From: Clostridiales bacterium
GTDB taxonomy: Bacteria; Bacillota; Clostridia; Caldicoprobacterales; UBA3941
Direction of reading: 5' to 3'
Assembly: GCA_012735575.1 (NCBI GenBank)
Contig: JAAYGY010000053.1
Location: forward strand, 1 to 60,079
Length of the DNA stretch: 60,079 nt
The position numbers were made by a program, and so were the translations under genes. Shown here in pieces: positions 1 to 8,216 of the stretch. The first letter of the stretch is position 1. The number at the start of each line of letters is the position of its first letter. The notes beneath the pieces were generated by a model that saw only the letters and a list, made by a program, of their open reading frames with translations, was not told the origin of the DNA and did not search any database.

Positions 1-1555
1 ATATTATTAGGGTAATCACCACTCCTAATACCACTGCACCTAGAACTGTCAGAGTAGATATCATAGACTTAAATGCCCCTGCTGAACCTGCTATAAAAAT
101 GGTAGCTAGTGCAATCAAAGTAGGAAACCTTCCATTACAGGGTACAAAGTTGTTGGTAAGGGTAGCAATAAGCCTTTCCCTGGGTGAATCTATGATTCTG
201 CAGGCAACTACTCCAGCTGCATTACATCCAAATCCCATACACATGGTAAGAGCCTGCTTCCCATGGGCACAGGCTTTTTTAAAGAAATTATCCAGGTTAA
301 AGGCCACCCTGGGTAAATAGCCTAAATCCTCCAGTAAGGTAAATAAGGGAAAGAAAATTGCCATGGGAGGTAGCATTACCGATACCACCCATGCAAGGGT
401 ACGGTACACTCCCAGGACTATTATACCCTGGAGCCACTGGGGGGCTTTAAGCCACATAAAAAGTTTTATTAGCTGATCTTCAATCCAAAAAAGACCTGTA
501 GCCAACATTTCTGAAGGATAATTAGCACCTTCTACTGTAATCCAGAAAATAACTCCCAGCAGTACTATCATTATGGGAATTCCCCAGTGCTTTGAAGTTA
601 GGATATTATCAATCCTCTGGTCTATCCTGTTATAATCCTTTTTTTCAAAATGTACTACACTGTTTCCTATAGCTTCAGCCTTTTTTATTATACTAGTTAC
701 TATTCTGTCCCTTAATCCATCCCCATCCAATCCTTGAAAATATAAAAATTCTCTTGCTTCTTCTATCTTTTCCTCTATAAACTTTAAGGCCCGCTCATCT
801 AACTGATGGAATTTTATATGTTTCTTTATAGCTTCCAGTAAAGTCTGGTCCCCTTCCATAAGACGGAGGGATGCCCATCTGGTATTTAGCTTAATGCTCA
901 CTCCATCCAAGTATGGTTTTATTATGTCTATAGCCTCTTCAATGGTTTTATCATATTGTATTTTGAAATCTTTGACTTCTGCCCAATTGCTACTTTCGGC
1001 CACCTTTGCTACCGCTTCCTTTAATTCCTTTAATCCAAGGCCGTTTCTGGCACTAGTAGCCACAACAGGCACTCCTAGTTCTTCTTCTAACTTATCTATA
1101 TAAACTCTTATCCTTTTCCTTTTGGCCTCATCCATTAGATTTACACAAACCACTACCTTGCTTGTAATCTCCAATATTTGCAGTACCAAATTCAAATTCC
1201 TTTGAAGGCTGGTTGCATCTGTAACTACCACAGTTACCTGGGGATTGCCAAAGCAAATAAAATCCCTGGCAACTTCCTCTTCTACAGAATTTGATAATAA
1301 TGAATAAGTCCCTGGCAAGTCTACCAATATATAGTTTTTATTATTGTGTCTATAGTTGCCCTGAGCATTGGTTACCGTTTTACCTGGCCAATTACCGGTA
1401 TGCTGTTTCAGGCCCGTCAGATTATTAAAAACCGTACTCTTTCCAGTATTGGGATTTCCAGCCAGTGCCACCACTATATCATCGGGACCTTCCTTTTTTA
1501 CCTCAAAGATTTCGTTTAATGCACCCAAACCCATTGATTGAAATGTAAGACCCAT
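1..1555 (-). CDS. feoB: Ferrous iron transporter FeoB, C-terminally truncated by window edge
   Basis: FeoB is the GTPase-coupled inner-membrane Fe(II) permease. About 518 codons are visible and the frame is still open at base 1. The N-terminal G domain shows the P-loop GNPNTGKS at residues 33-40, followed by HTGNWPGKTV (switch region) and DLPGTYSL. A helical spacer comes next, and from about residue 340 hydrophobic segments with the Gate-type motif FGCNAAGV. I chose the ATG at 1555 because AGGAGTG lies about 8 nt upstream; a second ATG at codon 8 has no SD. The gene is 156 bp downstream of feoA on the same strand and probably co-transcribed, with Fe-responsive control likely. Identity is very secure; only the C-terminal half is missing. 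Confidence 0.97.
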   Translation of the reverse strand, partial: MGLTFQSMGLGALNEIFEVKKEGPDDIVVALAGNPNTGKSTVFNNLTGLKQHTGNWPGKTVTNAQGNYRHNNKNYILVDLPGTYSLLSNSVEEEVARDFICFGNPQVTVVVTDATSLQRNLNLVLQILEITSKVVVCVNLMDEAKRKRIRVYIDKLEEELGVPVVATSARNGLGLKELKEAVAKVAESSNWAEVKDFKIQYDKTIEEAIDIIKPYLDGVSIKLNTRWASLRLMEGDQTLLEAIKKHIKFHQLDERALKFIEEKIEEAREFLYFQGLDGDGLRDRIVTSIIKKAEAIGNSVVHFEKKDYNRIDQRIDNILTSKHWGIPIMIVLLGVIFWITVEGANYPSEMLATGLFWIEDQLIKLFMWLKAPQWLQGIIVLGVYRTLAWVVSVMLPPMAIFFPLFTLLEDLGYLPRVAFNLDNFFKKACAHGKQALTMCMGFGCNAAGVVACRIIDSPRERLIATLTNNFVPCNGRFPTLIALATIFIAGSAGAFKSMISTLTVLGAVVLGVVITLII

Positions 1556-1711
1556 CCCTTTTCACTCCTATAATATTTAACTTAAATAGCTGTGACATTA
1601 CAAAATTTAAACTTCTTGAATATAATATGCTATTAACAAATGACTTCTTCACTAATTAAGTTTAGAAAATATGAGGTATGGAATGTACCTTATAGAGTAT
1701 ACTAAGATTGC

Positions 1712-1951
1712 TTATAATGGTTCCACTATAATCCTGGAAGCTTCTTCACTACGAAGGGCTATAACAGCGCCACGGAAAAAATAAGCAACAGGATCTCCAG
1801 AAGGGCTTCTATTTATGGCCTGCACCTTTGTACCCTTAATTAGGCCTAAATCCAGCATTCTTCGCCTGGTATTTCCTGCCGCAGTCAATTCTTTAACCTT
1901 TGCACAGCTTCCTAGGGGCAACAAATTTAACGGTATATATCTTTCAGACAT
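1712..1951 (-). CDS. feoA: FeoA, small SH3-like partner of FeoB
   Basis: This 79-residue cytoplasmic protein matches the usual FeoA length (75-85) and pattern: an N-terminal strand followed by the G-SCAKVKEL and RRRMLDLGL segments, and a C-terminal strand with IALRSEEASRI. FeoA proteins are beta-barrel accessory factors for FeoB. The start ATG at 1951 has AGGAGG 7 nt upstream. It is the first gene of a minus-strand feoAB operon and is divergent from the metalloregulator gene at 2073, with 121 bp between the two starts holding a DtxR/MntR-like box. Confidence 0.95.
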   Translation of the reverse strand: MSERYIPLNLLPLGSCAKVKELTAAGNTRRRMLDLGLIKGTKVQAINRSPSGDPVAYFFRGAVIALRSEEASRIIVEPL

Positions 1952-2017
1952 ATTAATCCTCCTAAAAAGTCATATTCCTGGTTCAATTTCTCATAGATTT
2001 AGTTATGACCAAAAGAG

Positions 2018-2031
2018 TTACCTAAGGCTAA
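2018..2031. promoter_or_regulatory. Candidate MntR/DtxR-type box between feoA and the regulator gene
   Basis: On the minus strand this reads TTAGCCTTAGGTAA, an imperfect palindrome. It resembles the core GCCTTAAGG of Bacillus MntR boxes with one base fewer at the centre. It lies in the divergent spacer and abuts TATATT, a plausible minus-strand -10 for feoA (TTGAAC 19 nt upstream). The position suits metal-dependent repression of both directions. This is inference from sequence similarity only. Confidence 0.4.
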
Positions 2032-2072
2032 TATATGAAAAGAGCAGTAATTGTGTTCAAGGCGGTGAAAAA

Positions 2073-2555
2073 ATGGGCAAGGCTGATAAAGAATTTCATA
2101 CCTTCAGGGGATATCAATTGCTAAAAAAAGACACAGCACATCTAACTCCCAGCATGGAAGACTATTTAGAAATGATATATAGATATTGCAAGGATGAAGG
2201 ATACATTCGTATCTATCAAATTTCCCAGCTATTAAATGTTCAGGCTCCCTCGGCTACCAGAAATGTACAGAAATTAGCAGATATGGGTTTGGTGGACTAT
2301 GAAAAATACGGGATTATAAAACTTACAGAAGAAGGTGAAAAAATAGGTCAGTTTCTTCTGGAGCGTCATATGCTGATAGAAAGTTTTCTTAGCAAAATAG
2401 GAATAAGTACTACCCTACTAAAGGATACAGAGATGATTGAACACAATATAAGCATGGAAGCACTTGAAAATATAGAGATGTTCAATGATTTTCTGGAAAA
2501 CAATCCGGATATAATAAAGAGGTTTCAAGAATATAAAAAAAACCGAGAGTGCTAA
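2073..2555 (+). CDS. MntR/DtxR-family metal-dependent transcriptional regulator
   Basis: A 160-residue repressor-type protein with an N-terminal winged helix (about 25-85; recognition segment QAPSATRNVQKL) and a helical metal-binding/dimerisation domain. The residues equivalent to the B. subtilis MntR metal site (D8, E11, H77, E99, E102, H103) are visible as D30, E33, H99, E120, E123 and H124. It therefore resembles MntR rather than the longer DtxR/IdeR, and it lacks the SH3 domain. The open frame extends upstream to 1815 but there runs antisense through feoA; the ATG at 2073, with GGCGGTG just upstream, is the credible start. A 22-residue N-terminal extension precedes the usual MntR start. 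Divergence from feoAB suggests it senses Fe(II) or Mn(II) and controls iron uptake. Confidence 0.9.
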   Translation: MGKADKEFHTFRGYQLLKKDTAHLTPSMEDYLEMIYRYCKDEGYIRIYQISQLLNVQAPSATRNVQKLADMGLVDYEKYGIIKLTEEGEKIGQFLLERHMLIESFLSKIGISTTLLKDTEMIEHNISMEALENIEMFNDFLENNPDIIKRFQEYKKNREC

Positions 2556-2575
2556 AACTCTCGGCTTATTTTATT
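2535..2575. terminator. Bidirectional terminator between regulator gene and cysK
   Basis: Inverted repeat CCGAGAGT (2543-2550) / ACTCTCGG (2557-2564) with a 6-nt loop. An A-tract lies before it and a T-rich tract after it, so it can end both convergent transcripts. It overlaps the last codons of the regulator gene. Confidence 0.85.
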
Positions 2576-3512
2576 CCTGATTTGGAAATAATAAGGGGTT
2601 TGATAGATATCGCTCGCCTGTATCTGGCAGCAATACTACTATCCTCTTACCCTTATACTCTGGCCTTTTTGCTACTTGAGCTGCAGCATGAGCGGCTGCA
2701 CCTGAAGATATACCTACCAGTAATCCTTCAGTGCTAGCTAGTTTTCTGGAAGCTGCAACTGCCTCTTCATTCTTTACCTGTACTATCTCATCTACAATAT
2801 CGAGATTTAACACATCAGGTACAAATCCGGCACCAATTCCCTGAATAGCATGAGGGCCAGCATTACCACCTGACAGAACAGGTGAGTCCGTAGGTTCTAC
2901 TGCTATAATCTTTATATTGGGATTTCTTTGCTTTAGTACTTCGCCCACTCCTGTAATGGTACCACCTGTACCTACTCCTCCTACAAATACATCTATATTT
3001 CCATCGGTATCTCTCCAAATCTCTTCAGCAGTTGTCGCTCTGTGTATTTGGGGATTTGCAGGATTTTGGAACTGTTGTGGTATAAAGGAATTAGGATTTT
3101 CCTTTGCCAATTCCTCTGCCTTTTTTATTGCTCCCTTCATGCCCTCTGAACCGGGAGTTAATACCAGCTCCGCACCATAGGCTTTGATAAGACTTCTCCG
3201 CTCTTTGCTCATGGTATCAGGCATAACTATAATCAGCCTGTAGCCTAAAGATGCTGCTACAAAAGACAGGGCGATACCAGTATTTCCACTTGTAGGCTCA
3301 ATAATAACAGTATCCTGGTTTATCAAGCCTTTTTCCTGAGCATCCTTTATCATGGCATAACCTATTCTGTCCTTTACACTGCCAGCAGGGTTAAAATATT
3401 CTAGTTTTGCTACTAAAGGGGTCTCTAATCCTTCACTATTACTAAAGTTTGAAATCTCCAACAAAGGTGTATTGCCTATTAAATCCGTTAACTTTTTTGC
3501 TATCCTTGCCAT
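2571..3512 (-). CDS. cysK: Cysteine synthase A (O-acetylserine thiol-lyase)
   Basis: This PLP enzyme converts O-acetylserine and sulfide to cysteine. The 313-residue length is normal for CysK. Visible motifs are GNTPLLEI near residue 13, GSVKDR with the PLP lysine K47, PTSGNTG (phosphate/substrate loop, about 73-79), GTGGTITG near 182-189 and SSGAAAHAA near 268. The ATG at 3512 has AGGAGTG upstream. The gene is 57 bp downstream of the Rrf2-family gene called cymR, so the two likely form an operon. In Bacillus and Staphylococcus, CysK is also the co-repressor partner of CymR, which makes the pairing functionally meaningful. Confidence 0.95.
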   Translation of the reverse strand: MARIAKKLTDLIGNTPLLEISNFSNSEGLETPLVAKLEYFNPAGSVKDRIGYAMIKDAQEKGLINQDTVIIEPTSGNTGIALSFVAASLGYRLIIVMPDTMSKERRSLIKAYGAELVLTPGSEGMKGAIKKAEELAKENPNSFIPQQFQNPANPQIHRATTAEEIWRDTDGNIDVFVGGVGTGGTITGVGEVLKQRNPNIKIIAVEPTDSPVLSGGNAGPHAIQGIGAGFVPDVLNLDIVDEIVQVKNEEAVAASRKLASTEGLLVGISSGAAAHAAAQVAKRPEYKGKRIVVLLPDTGERYLSNPLLFPNQE

Positions 3513-3569
3513 ACTCTACACTCCTTCTTCTTTAATCTTTTATTATAGGGCTTTATATTTTTTTCCCTA

Positions 3570-4013
3570 TTAAATATAATACATGTGTATCCAGCTATTA
3601 CTCAGCTTTTGGTATTCTATAACCAGATCTTTAAGGGTTATTGAATTTGCAACTTCATTCAAGCTTTGGTTCATCTTTTCCCAAACTCTTGTCTTTACAC
3701 AGTATTCTATGCTCTTTTTACTGACTTCTTGCTCATCCTCGTCTACCACATTTAGATCTCCTTCCAAGGCTCTAAGTACATCACCTACAGTAATGCTTGC
3801 AGCGTCCTCAGCAAGAATATATCCACCTTGAGCACCCTTTATACTTTTAACCAGTCCCGCCTTGCGTAAAACAGAAAATACCTGCTCCATATATCCTAAG
3901 GATAGATCCTGCCGCTCTGCGATACTACTAAGTGGTATAGGACTATCCGCAGAATGAACCGCCAAATCTACCATAGCTCTTAGGCCATATTTACCCTTGG
4001 TTGAAATTCTCAT
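3570..4013 (-). CDS. cymR: Rrf2-family repressor, probable CymR (cysteine metabolism)
   Basis: A 147-residue Rrf2 protein with an N-terminal winged helix: ISTKGKYGLRAMVDLA at residues 3-18, the helix-turn-helix around LGYMEQVFSVLRKAGLVKS, and the wing GAQGGYILA. IscR- and NsrR-type members carry three clustered Cys ligands. Here only C105 is present, which fits the cluster-free CymR branch. CymR represses sulfur-assimilation genes when cysteine is plentiful, in complex with CysK. The neighbouring cysK supports the call. The start ATG at 4013 has GGAGTG 8 nt upstream. The exact sub-family is an inference. Confidence 0.8.
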   Translation of the reverse strand: MRISTKGKYGLRAMVDLAVHSADSPIPLSSIAERQDLSLGYMEQVFSVLRKAGLVKSIKGAQGGYILAEDAASITVGDVLRALEGDLNVVDEDEQEVSKKSIEYCVKTRVWEKMNQSLNEVANSITLKDLVIEYQKLSNSWIHMYYI

Positions 4014-4056
4014 TTATTTCACTCCATATTACATACTATTCATATTGGTTTTCTAT

Positions 4057-4085
4057 ATATTAGCACAGCCTTAATCTATTGTCAA
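4057..4085 (-). promoter_or_regulatory. SigA-type promoter of cymR-cysK
   Basis: On the minus strand TTGACA (4080-4085) and TAATAT (4057-4062) are separated by 17 nt, about 45 nt upstream of the cymR start. The AT-rich sequence just downstream would suit autoregulation, but no CymR box is claimed. Confidence 0.65.
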
Positions 4086-4109
4086 GAAAAATCAGGAAAC
4101 TTTTTGTGG

Positions 4110-4155
4110 CAAAATTAAAAAAGAGACAGCCTAATTTAAGCAATTAGGCTGTCTC
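4110..4155 (-). terminator. Terminator after hydE
   Basis: A perfect 14-bp inverted repeat GAGACAGCCTAATT (4123-4136) / AATTAGGCTGTCTC (4142-4155) with a 5-nt loop. On the minus strand it is followed by a T-rich tract. It overlaps the last codons of hydE and ends the hyd operon. Confidence 0.85.
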
Positions 4156-5182
4156 CTCTTCCCATGTCTACTTTCATGCCGGTAGAGTTGATCCTCTTCT
4201 CTATACACATTCTACAATGGGCCGATTCATCTCCTGTGCAAATCTTGTTGTCATAGAGTTGGTACTTGCTTTTGGTAGCTATTGGGGACAGGTTGGGCAT
4301 TACTACATTAGCACCCGCCATTAATGCCTTCTCCCTGCCCCTGGGATCTAATGTTCCCATGGCCGTTGTGGCTGGCAATAGGCTTTCAGGGATCATTAGC
4401 CTGGTCAAGGCCAACATTACCAGTACATCTTCGACCCTGCCTGCCTTCTCCTTGGCTAAAGGGGTGCTATTAGCCGGTATGAAAGGACCAATTCCAATCA
4501 TATGGGGCTTTAGTTCTTTTAAAAAGTACAGATCTTCTACCAGGTCATAATGGCTTTGTCCAGGAAGGCCAACCATGAAGCCTGCTCCTACCTGATATCC
4601 AATTTCTCTTAGATTATATAAACATTGTCTCCGATTATCAAAATCACCATCAGGATGAAGCTTTTCATAGAGATTTCTGGAGGCTGTCTCATGGCGCAGC
4701 AGATAACGATCTGCCCCTGCTTCATACCAAAGCTTGTATTCCTCATAACTTCTTTCCCCCAGGGACAAGGTTACTGCAACATCGGGAAATAATTCCTTGA
4801 TGGAGGATACCAAATCTGCTACCTTTGATGCTGTATACCACCTATCCTCGCCACTTTGCAGTACAAAAGTCCTGTAACCCAGTTCATAACCTTCCTTGCA
4901 GCAAGATAATATTTCATCTTTACTTAACCTATACCTATCCACGTTTTCATTTGCAGCTCTAATTCCACAATAAATACAGTTCCTACTGCAAATATTGGAA
5001 AACTCTATTAATCCCCTCATGAAAACCTTGTTTTCATAATATTTAGATCTAATCTTACGGGCACAATCAAAAAGCTGTTCCCTGGATCCTTCATCCAGGT
5101 TTTCCAGAAGGTAAATCATGTCATATTTTGGTATATAGTTTTCATTGTATAATTGACTTAGAATACCCTGTATCCTACTCAT
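4136..5182 (-). CDS. hydE: [FeFe]-hydrogenase maturase HydE (radical SAM)
   Basis: HydE is a radical-SAM enzyme acting in assembly of the H-cluster 2Fe subsite; it works on the complex-B-type Fe precursor made by HydG. The 348-residue length is typical. The radical-SAM motif CSRNCIYC gives C65, C69 and C72, and a C-terminal Cys set at C315, C323 and C326 has the same spacing as the accessory cluster site of Thermotoga HydE. The ATG at 5182 has AAGGAG upstream. It is the last gene of hydF-hydG-hydE, separated from hydG by an unusual 192-bp gap. BioB is the main alternative, but the C-terminal Cys set and the neighbours exclude it. Confidence 0.95.
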   Translation of the reverse strand: MSRIQGILSQLYNENYIPKYDMIYLLENLDEGSREQLFDCARKIRSKYYENKVFMRGLIEFSNICSRNCIYCGIRAANENVDRYRLSKDEILSCCKEGYELGYRTFVLQSGEDRWYTASKVADLVSSIKELFPDVAVTLSLGERSYEEYKLWYEAGADRYLLRHETASRNLYEKLHPDGDFDNRRQCLYNLREIGYQVGAGFMVGLPGQSHYDLVEDLYFLKELKPHMIGIGPFIPANSTPLAKEKAGRVEDVLVMLALTRLMIPESLLPATTAMGTLDPRGREKALMAGANVVMPNLSPIATKSKYQLYDNKICTGDESAHCRMCIEKRINSTGMKVDMGRGDSLIA

Positions 5183-5374
5183 ACCATTTCTCCTTGTATA
5201 ATATTATTTACTAAACGAGTTAACTAGTTGTGTTTGTTCCTATTTTACTGCTGCTGTTTAATGAAGGGTCAACAACGTATTATAATTATAAGATTAACCA
5301 GCACAATGATTAAGTTGTAATTTAAAGTCTACACATTATTACAAAAGGTTATTTTATAGAACCTTTATAAGCTT
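5183..5374 (-). other. 192-bp hydG-hydE spacer with a hairpin and weak repeat-like ends
   Basis: The spacer holds an inverted repeat AAAGGTT (5344-5350) / AACCTTT (5360-5366), possibly an RNA-processing or weak termination site just after hydG. It also has an inverted pair, TTAACTAGTTGTG near 5219 and CACAATGATTAA near 5301, that resembles the ends of the element at 39.9 kb. A poor promoter (TTGACC, 19 nt, TAAAAT) could serve hydE. No ORF with an SD was seen. Confidence 0.35.
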
Positions 5375-6778
5375 TTATATAAATAAGTCACGCTCTCCCT
5401 TCTGGATTCTGGCAAGTCTATTTATGGTCTCTGCCCTCATCTTGTCATCTGGAATATTGGCCAGATTCTTTTCAATTACCTTGTTTCCTAGCTCTTTCAG
5501 CTCTTGGTCACCATAGTCCTCTATATATTCCTTGAAAGTCATCATGGCATTGGGGTAGCAAAGATCATGGATTCTTCCACTCTTGGCAAACTCCATAAAG
5601 CGGTCCCCCGTCCTTCCCGCCCTATAGCATGCGGTACAAAAACTAGGTAAATAACCTTGCTTACATAGGGATTTTATTACATCAAGAGGATGTCGGTCAT
5701 CAGCTATGGCAAATTGGGATGTATCCCTTTCTTCCTCCTCCTGCTTCTTGTAACCTCCAACTCCTGTAGAGGATCCCGCACTTATCTGGGATACTCCAAG
5801 TTTTATAACTTCCTCCCTAAAGCTGGGCTCTTCCCGAGTTGATAGAATAATGCCCGTATATGGAACTGCCAGCCTTAAAATTGCAACAATCCGCTTAAAA
5901 TCCTCATCGGATACCAGATGGGGATAATTATCTATGTTCACATCCTGAGCCGGTCTTAATCTTGGAACTGATATGGTGTGGGGTCCTACGCCAAATTTTT
6001 CCTCTAAATGTTGTGCATGAAGTAGTAGTCCCAGCACTTCAAATTTAAAATCATAGAGGCCAAACAATACGCCTATACCCACATCATCTATGCCGCCTTC
6101 CATTGCCCTGTCCATTGCGGTAGTATGATAATCATAATCGCTCTTAGGTCCGGCAGGATGCATTTTTTCATAGGTTTCCCTATGATAGGTCTCCTGAAAC
6201 AGTATATATGTCCCTATTCCTGCCTCTTTAAGCCTTTTGTAGTTTTCTACAGTGGTTGCTGCAATATTTACATTTATGCGTCTTATGCTATCCTTGCCCA
6301 GCTTAGTATTATAGATAACATCCATTGCATGAAGGATATACTCAATAGGACAGCTTTTATCATCTTCCCCCGCCTCCAGGGCGATCCTCTTATGCCCCAG
6401 GCTTAGTATTATTTCAGCTTCCCTACGTATTTCATCGTCGGCTAATTTTTTTCTTTCAATACCGCTGGTACATTTATAACCACAATATACACAGCTGTTT
6501 ACACAATAATTGGATACGTATAGGGGGGCAAACATAACAATCCTGCTTCCATAAATGGTTTCCTTTATCTCCCTGGCAGCCTTAAATAGCCTTTCATCTA
6601 TCTCTTTATTAGTATTGTTAAGCAAAGCAGCTGCTTCTTCCAGGCTTATACCCTTTGCCTGCCTTGCTTTTTCTATTATCTGATTAAGCTCCTCTACACT
6701 CCTGTTTTTGGCTGCCTCCAATGTATCATATATGAACTTTTCATCAATAAAATCGGCTCTTTCCATAGTTTTACTCAT
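5375..6778 (-). CDS. hydG: [FeFe]-hydrogenase maturase HydG (tyrosine lyase, CO/CN- synthase)
   Basis: HydG cleaves tyrosine by radical-SAM chemistry and yields the CO and cyanide ligands of the H-cluster on an auxiliary Fe-S cluster. The 467-residue length is normal. The radical-SAM motif CVNSCVYC gives C92, C96 and C99. The HydG-specific C-terminal pattern C-x2-C-x22-C (CTAC ... DLC) is present and distinguishes it from ThiH. The ATG at 6778 overlaps the 3' end of hydF by 8 nt, with AGGGGA 6 nt upstream, indicating translational coupling. Confidence 0.97.
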   Translation of the reverse strand: MSKTMERADFIDEKFIYDTLEAAKNRSVEELNQIIEKARQAKGISLEEAAALLNNTNKEIDERLFKAAREIKETIYGSRIVMFAPLYVSNYCVNSCVYCGYKCTSGIERKKLADDEIRREAEIILSLGHKRIALEAGEDDKSCPIEYILHAMDVIYNTKLGKDSIRRINVNIAATTVENYKRLKEAGIGTYILFQETYHRETYEKMHPAGPKSDYDYHTTAMDRAMEGGIDDVGIGVLFGLYDFKFEVLGLLLHAQHLEEKFGVGPHTISVPRLRPAQDVNIDNYPHLVSDEDFKRIVAILRLAVPYTGIILSTREEPSFREEVIKLGVSQISAGSSTGVGGYKKQEEEERDTSQFAIADDRHPLDVIKSLCKQGYLPSFCTACYRAGRTGDRFMEFAKSGRIHDLCYPNAMMTFKEYIEDYGDQELKELGNKVIEKNLANIPDDKMRAETINRLARIQKGERDLFI

Positions 6779-7994
6779 CTTTATTCCCCTCTCTAAAAAT
6801 CTCTGTAACCCTGTCTAGAATACCCTGCAGATATGCAATTAGCACGCCATAATTGACCATAGGAACCTTTGATTCCACCGCTCTTTCTATGCGGTGCTCC
6901 ATGGCCTTTGGGTTTAACATACAGGCTCCACAATGAATAACCAAAGCATATTTATCTAATTTCTCTGGAAAATCCCCTCCGCTTGTAAATTCAAAAATTA
7001 TATCTTTGCCGGTTTTCTCCCTTATCCAGCGAGGGATTTTCACCCGCCCAATATCCTCGTCCTGCCTATGATGGGTACAGGCCTCAGCAACCAGAACCAT
7101 ATCCCCGTCCTTTAGATTCTGAACAGAATATGCGCCCTTTATCATTTCATCCAAATCTCCCTTGTATCTGGCAAAGAGAATGGAAAAAGAGGTCAGGGGG
7201 ATATCCTGAGGAACAAGCTTTGATACCTGTTTAAAGACCTGGGAGTCTGTAATTACCAGTTGAGGTTTTTGACCTAGGTTTTTCAGGGTCTGTGAAAGCG
7301 TAAACTCCCTGGTAACCACTGCCGTTATTCCATGGTCTAAAAGTTCCCTTATAACCTGCTGCTGAGGTAGTATTAGCCGCCCCTTTGGGGCTGATTCATC
7401 TATGGGCACTACCAGTACCACCATATCCTCTGGCTTTAGCAAATCAGCTACAATCTTCTTTTCCTTCTTTATAGGTCTGGCGGTGGAGATCAAAGCCTTT
7501 TTTAACTCCTCAATACCTTGACAGTTTGACGCAGATACAGGAATACAGGAAATCTTTAATTGACTTTCAATTCCACTAACTTCTTTAAAAGGCACCTTGG
7601 CAAGATCAGTTTTGTTTATTGCCCCTACCACAGGTATCCCCTTTTTCTGGATCTGATCCACTATATCCCTTTCAAAATCCGTTAACCCTTCTGTTGCATC
7701 AATAACCACTATGGCCAGTTCTGTCCTGTTAAGTACATCCAGAGTCTTTTTCTTGCGAAGCTCTCCCAGCTCTCCACTATCATCCAAGCCTGCAGTATCT
7801 ATTAACACTACTGGACCTATGGGTAAAAGCTCCATTGATTTATAGACTGGATCAGTAGTAGTTCCCTTTATGGACGATACAGTAGCAATCTCCTGTCCGG
7901 TAATGGCGTTTATCAAACTGGATTTTCCTGCGTTTCGTCTACCAAATATAGCAATATGCAGTCTTTCAGATCTAGGTGTTTTAAGCAAGCTCAC
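6771..7994 (-). CDS. hydF: [FeFe]-hydrogenase maturation GTPase HydF
   Basis: HydF is the scaffold GTPase that carries the 2Fe precursor to HydA. The open frame begins with an ATG at 8027, but no SD precedes it. A GTG at 7994 sits behind AAAGGGAAG and gives the family-typical opening MSLLKTPRSERLHIAIFGRR, so I use it (407 aa). The P-loop GRRNAGKSS covers about residues 18-26. The C-terminal cluster ligands CTHH and HCGAC give C306, H308, C355 and C358, matching the CxH...HCxxC signature. It is the first gene of hydF-hydG-hydE. Expression appears controlled by a Rex-like operator and a leader terminator. Confidence 0.95.
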   Translation of the reverse strand: MSLLKTPRSERLHIAIFGRRNAGKSSLINAITGQEIATVSSIKGTTTDPVYKSMELLPIGPVVLIDTAGLDDSGELGELRKKKTLDVLNRTELAIVVIDATEGLTDFERDIVDQIQKKGIPVVGAINKTDLAKVPFKEVSGIESQLKISCIPVSASNCQGIEELKKALISTARPIKKEKKIVADLLKPEDMVVLVVPIDESAPKGRLILPQQQVIRELLDHGITAVVTREFTLSQTLKNLGQKPQLVITDSQVFKQVSKLVPQDIPLTSFSILFARYKGDLDEMIKGAYSVQNLKDGDMVLVAEACTHHRQDEDIGRVKIPRWIREKTGKDIIFEFTSGGDFPEKLDKYALVIHCGACMLNPKAMEHRIERAVESKVPMVNYGVLIAYLQGILDRVTEIFREGNKDE

Positions 7995-8052
7995 GTTTTT
8001 CCACTTCCCTTTCCATTCCTTTATCATGAATTGGATCCAGGTCTTCCAAAAT

Positions 8053-8084
8053 AAAAAAACCCCTTCCTGATAGAAAGGAAAGGG
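8053..8084 (-). terminator. Leader terminator (attenuator) upstream of hydF
   Basis: On the minus strand the stem CCCTTTCC (8077-8084) pairs with GGAAGGGG (8060-8067) and is followed by seven Ts (8053-8059). It lies between the hydF promoter and its GTG start, so it can only act on the hydF transcript itself. Part of its 5' arm and loop (8072-8081) can instead pair with leader bases 8145-8154. Confidence 0.75.
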
Positions 8085-8216
8085 TATATATTAACGTATA
8101 TGTATACTGTATGTATCAAGCTCATACATATATAAATACCACAGTTTCCTCTCTCTCAGGGTCTTAGCCCCTCAAGGTTAGAAACCTTATGAAATTAAAA
8201 CGTCGACCAAACGTTT
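8085..8216 (-). ncRNA. Structured 5' leader of hydFGE, candidate riboswitch or attenuator
   Basis: Downstream of the predicted start site near 8216 the minus-strand RNA can form several hairpins. These are AAACGT/ACGTTT (8198-8216), AAGGTT/AACCTT (8174-8188), GGG/CCC (8159-8170) and TGTATG/CATACA (8108-8128). The segment AGAGAGGAAA (8145-8154) is complementary, with one G-U pair, to UUUCCUUUCU (8072-8081) of the terminator, so antiterminated and terminated folds exclude each other. I do not recognise a known riboswitch class. The ligand, if any, is unknown, and a protein- or ribosome-dependent attenuator is also possible. Confidence 0.5.

Noticed and set aside
1815-2072. N-terminal extension of the MntR-like gene back to an ATG at 1815
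   Set aside because: It runs antisense through feoA, has no SD and no similarity to the family; a good start exists at 2073.
8130-8190. Resemblance of the hydF leader (CTGAGA, GAAAC) to TPP riboswitch or hammerhead motifs
   Set aside because: The other invariant parts of both motifs are missing and the order is wrong; kept only as an unclassified leader.
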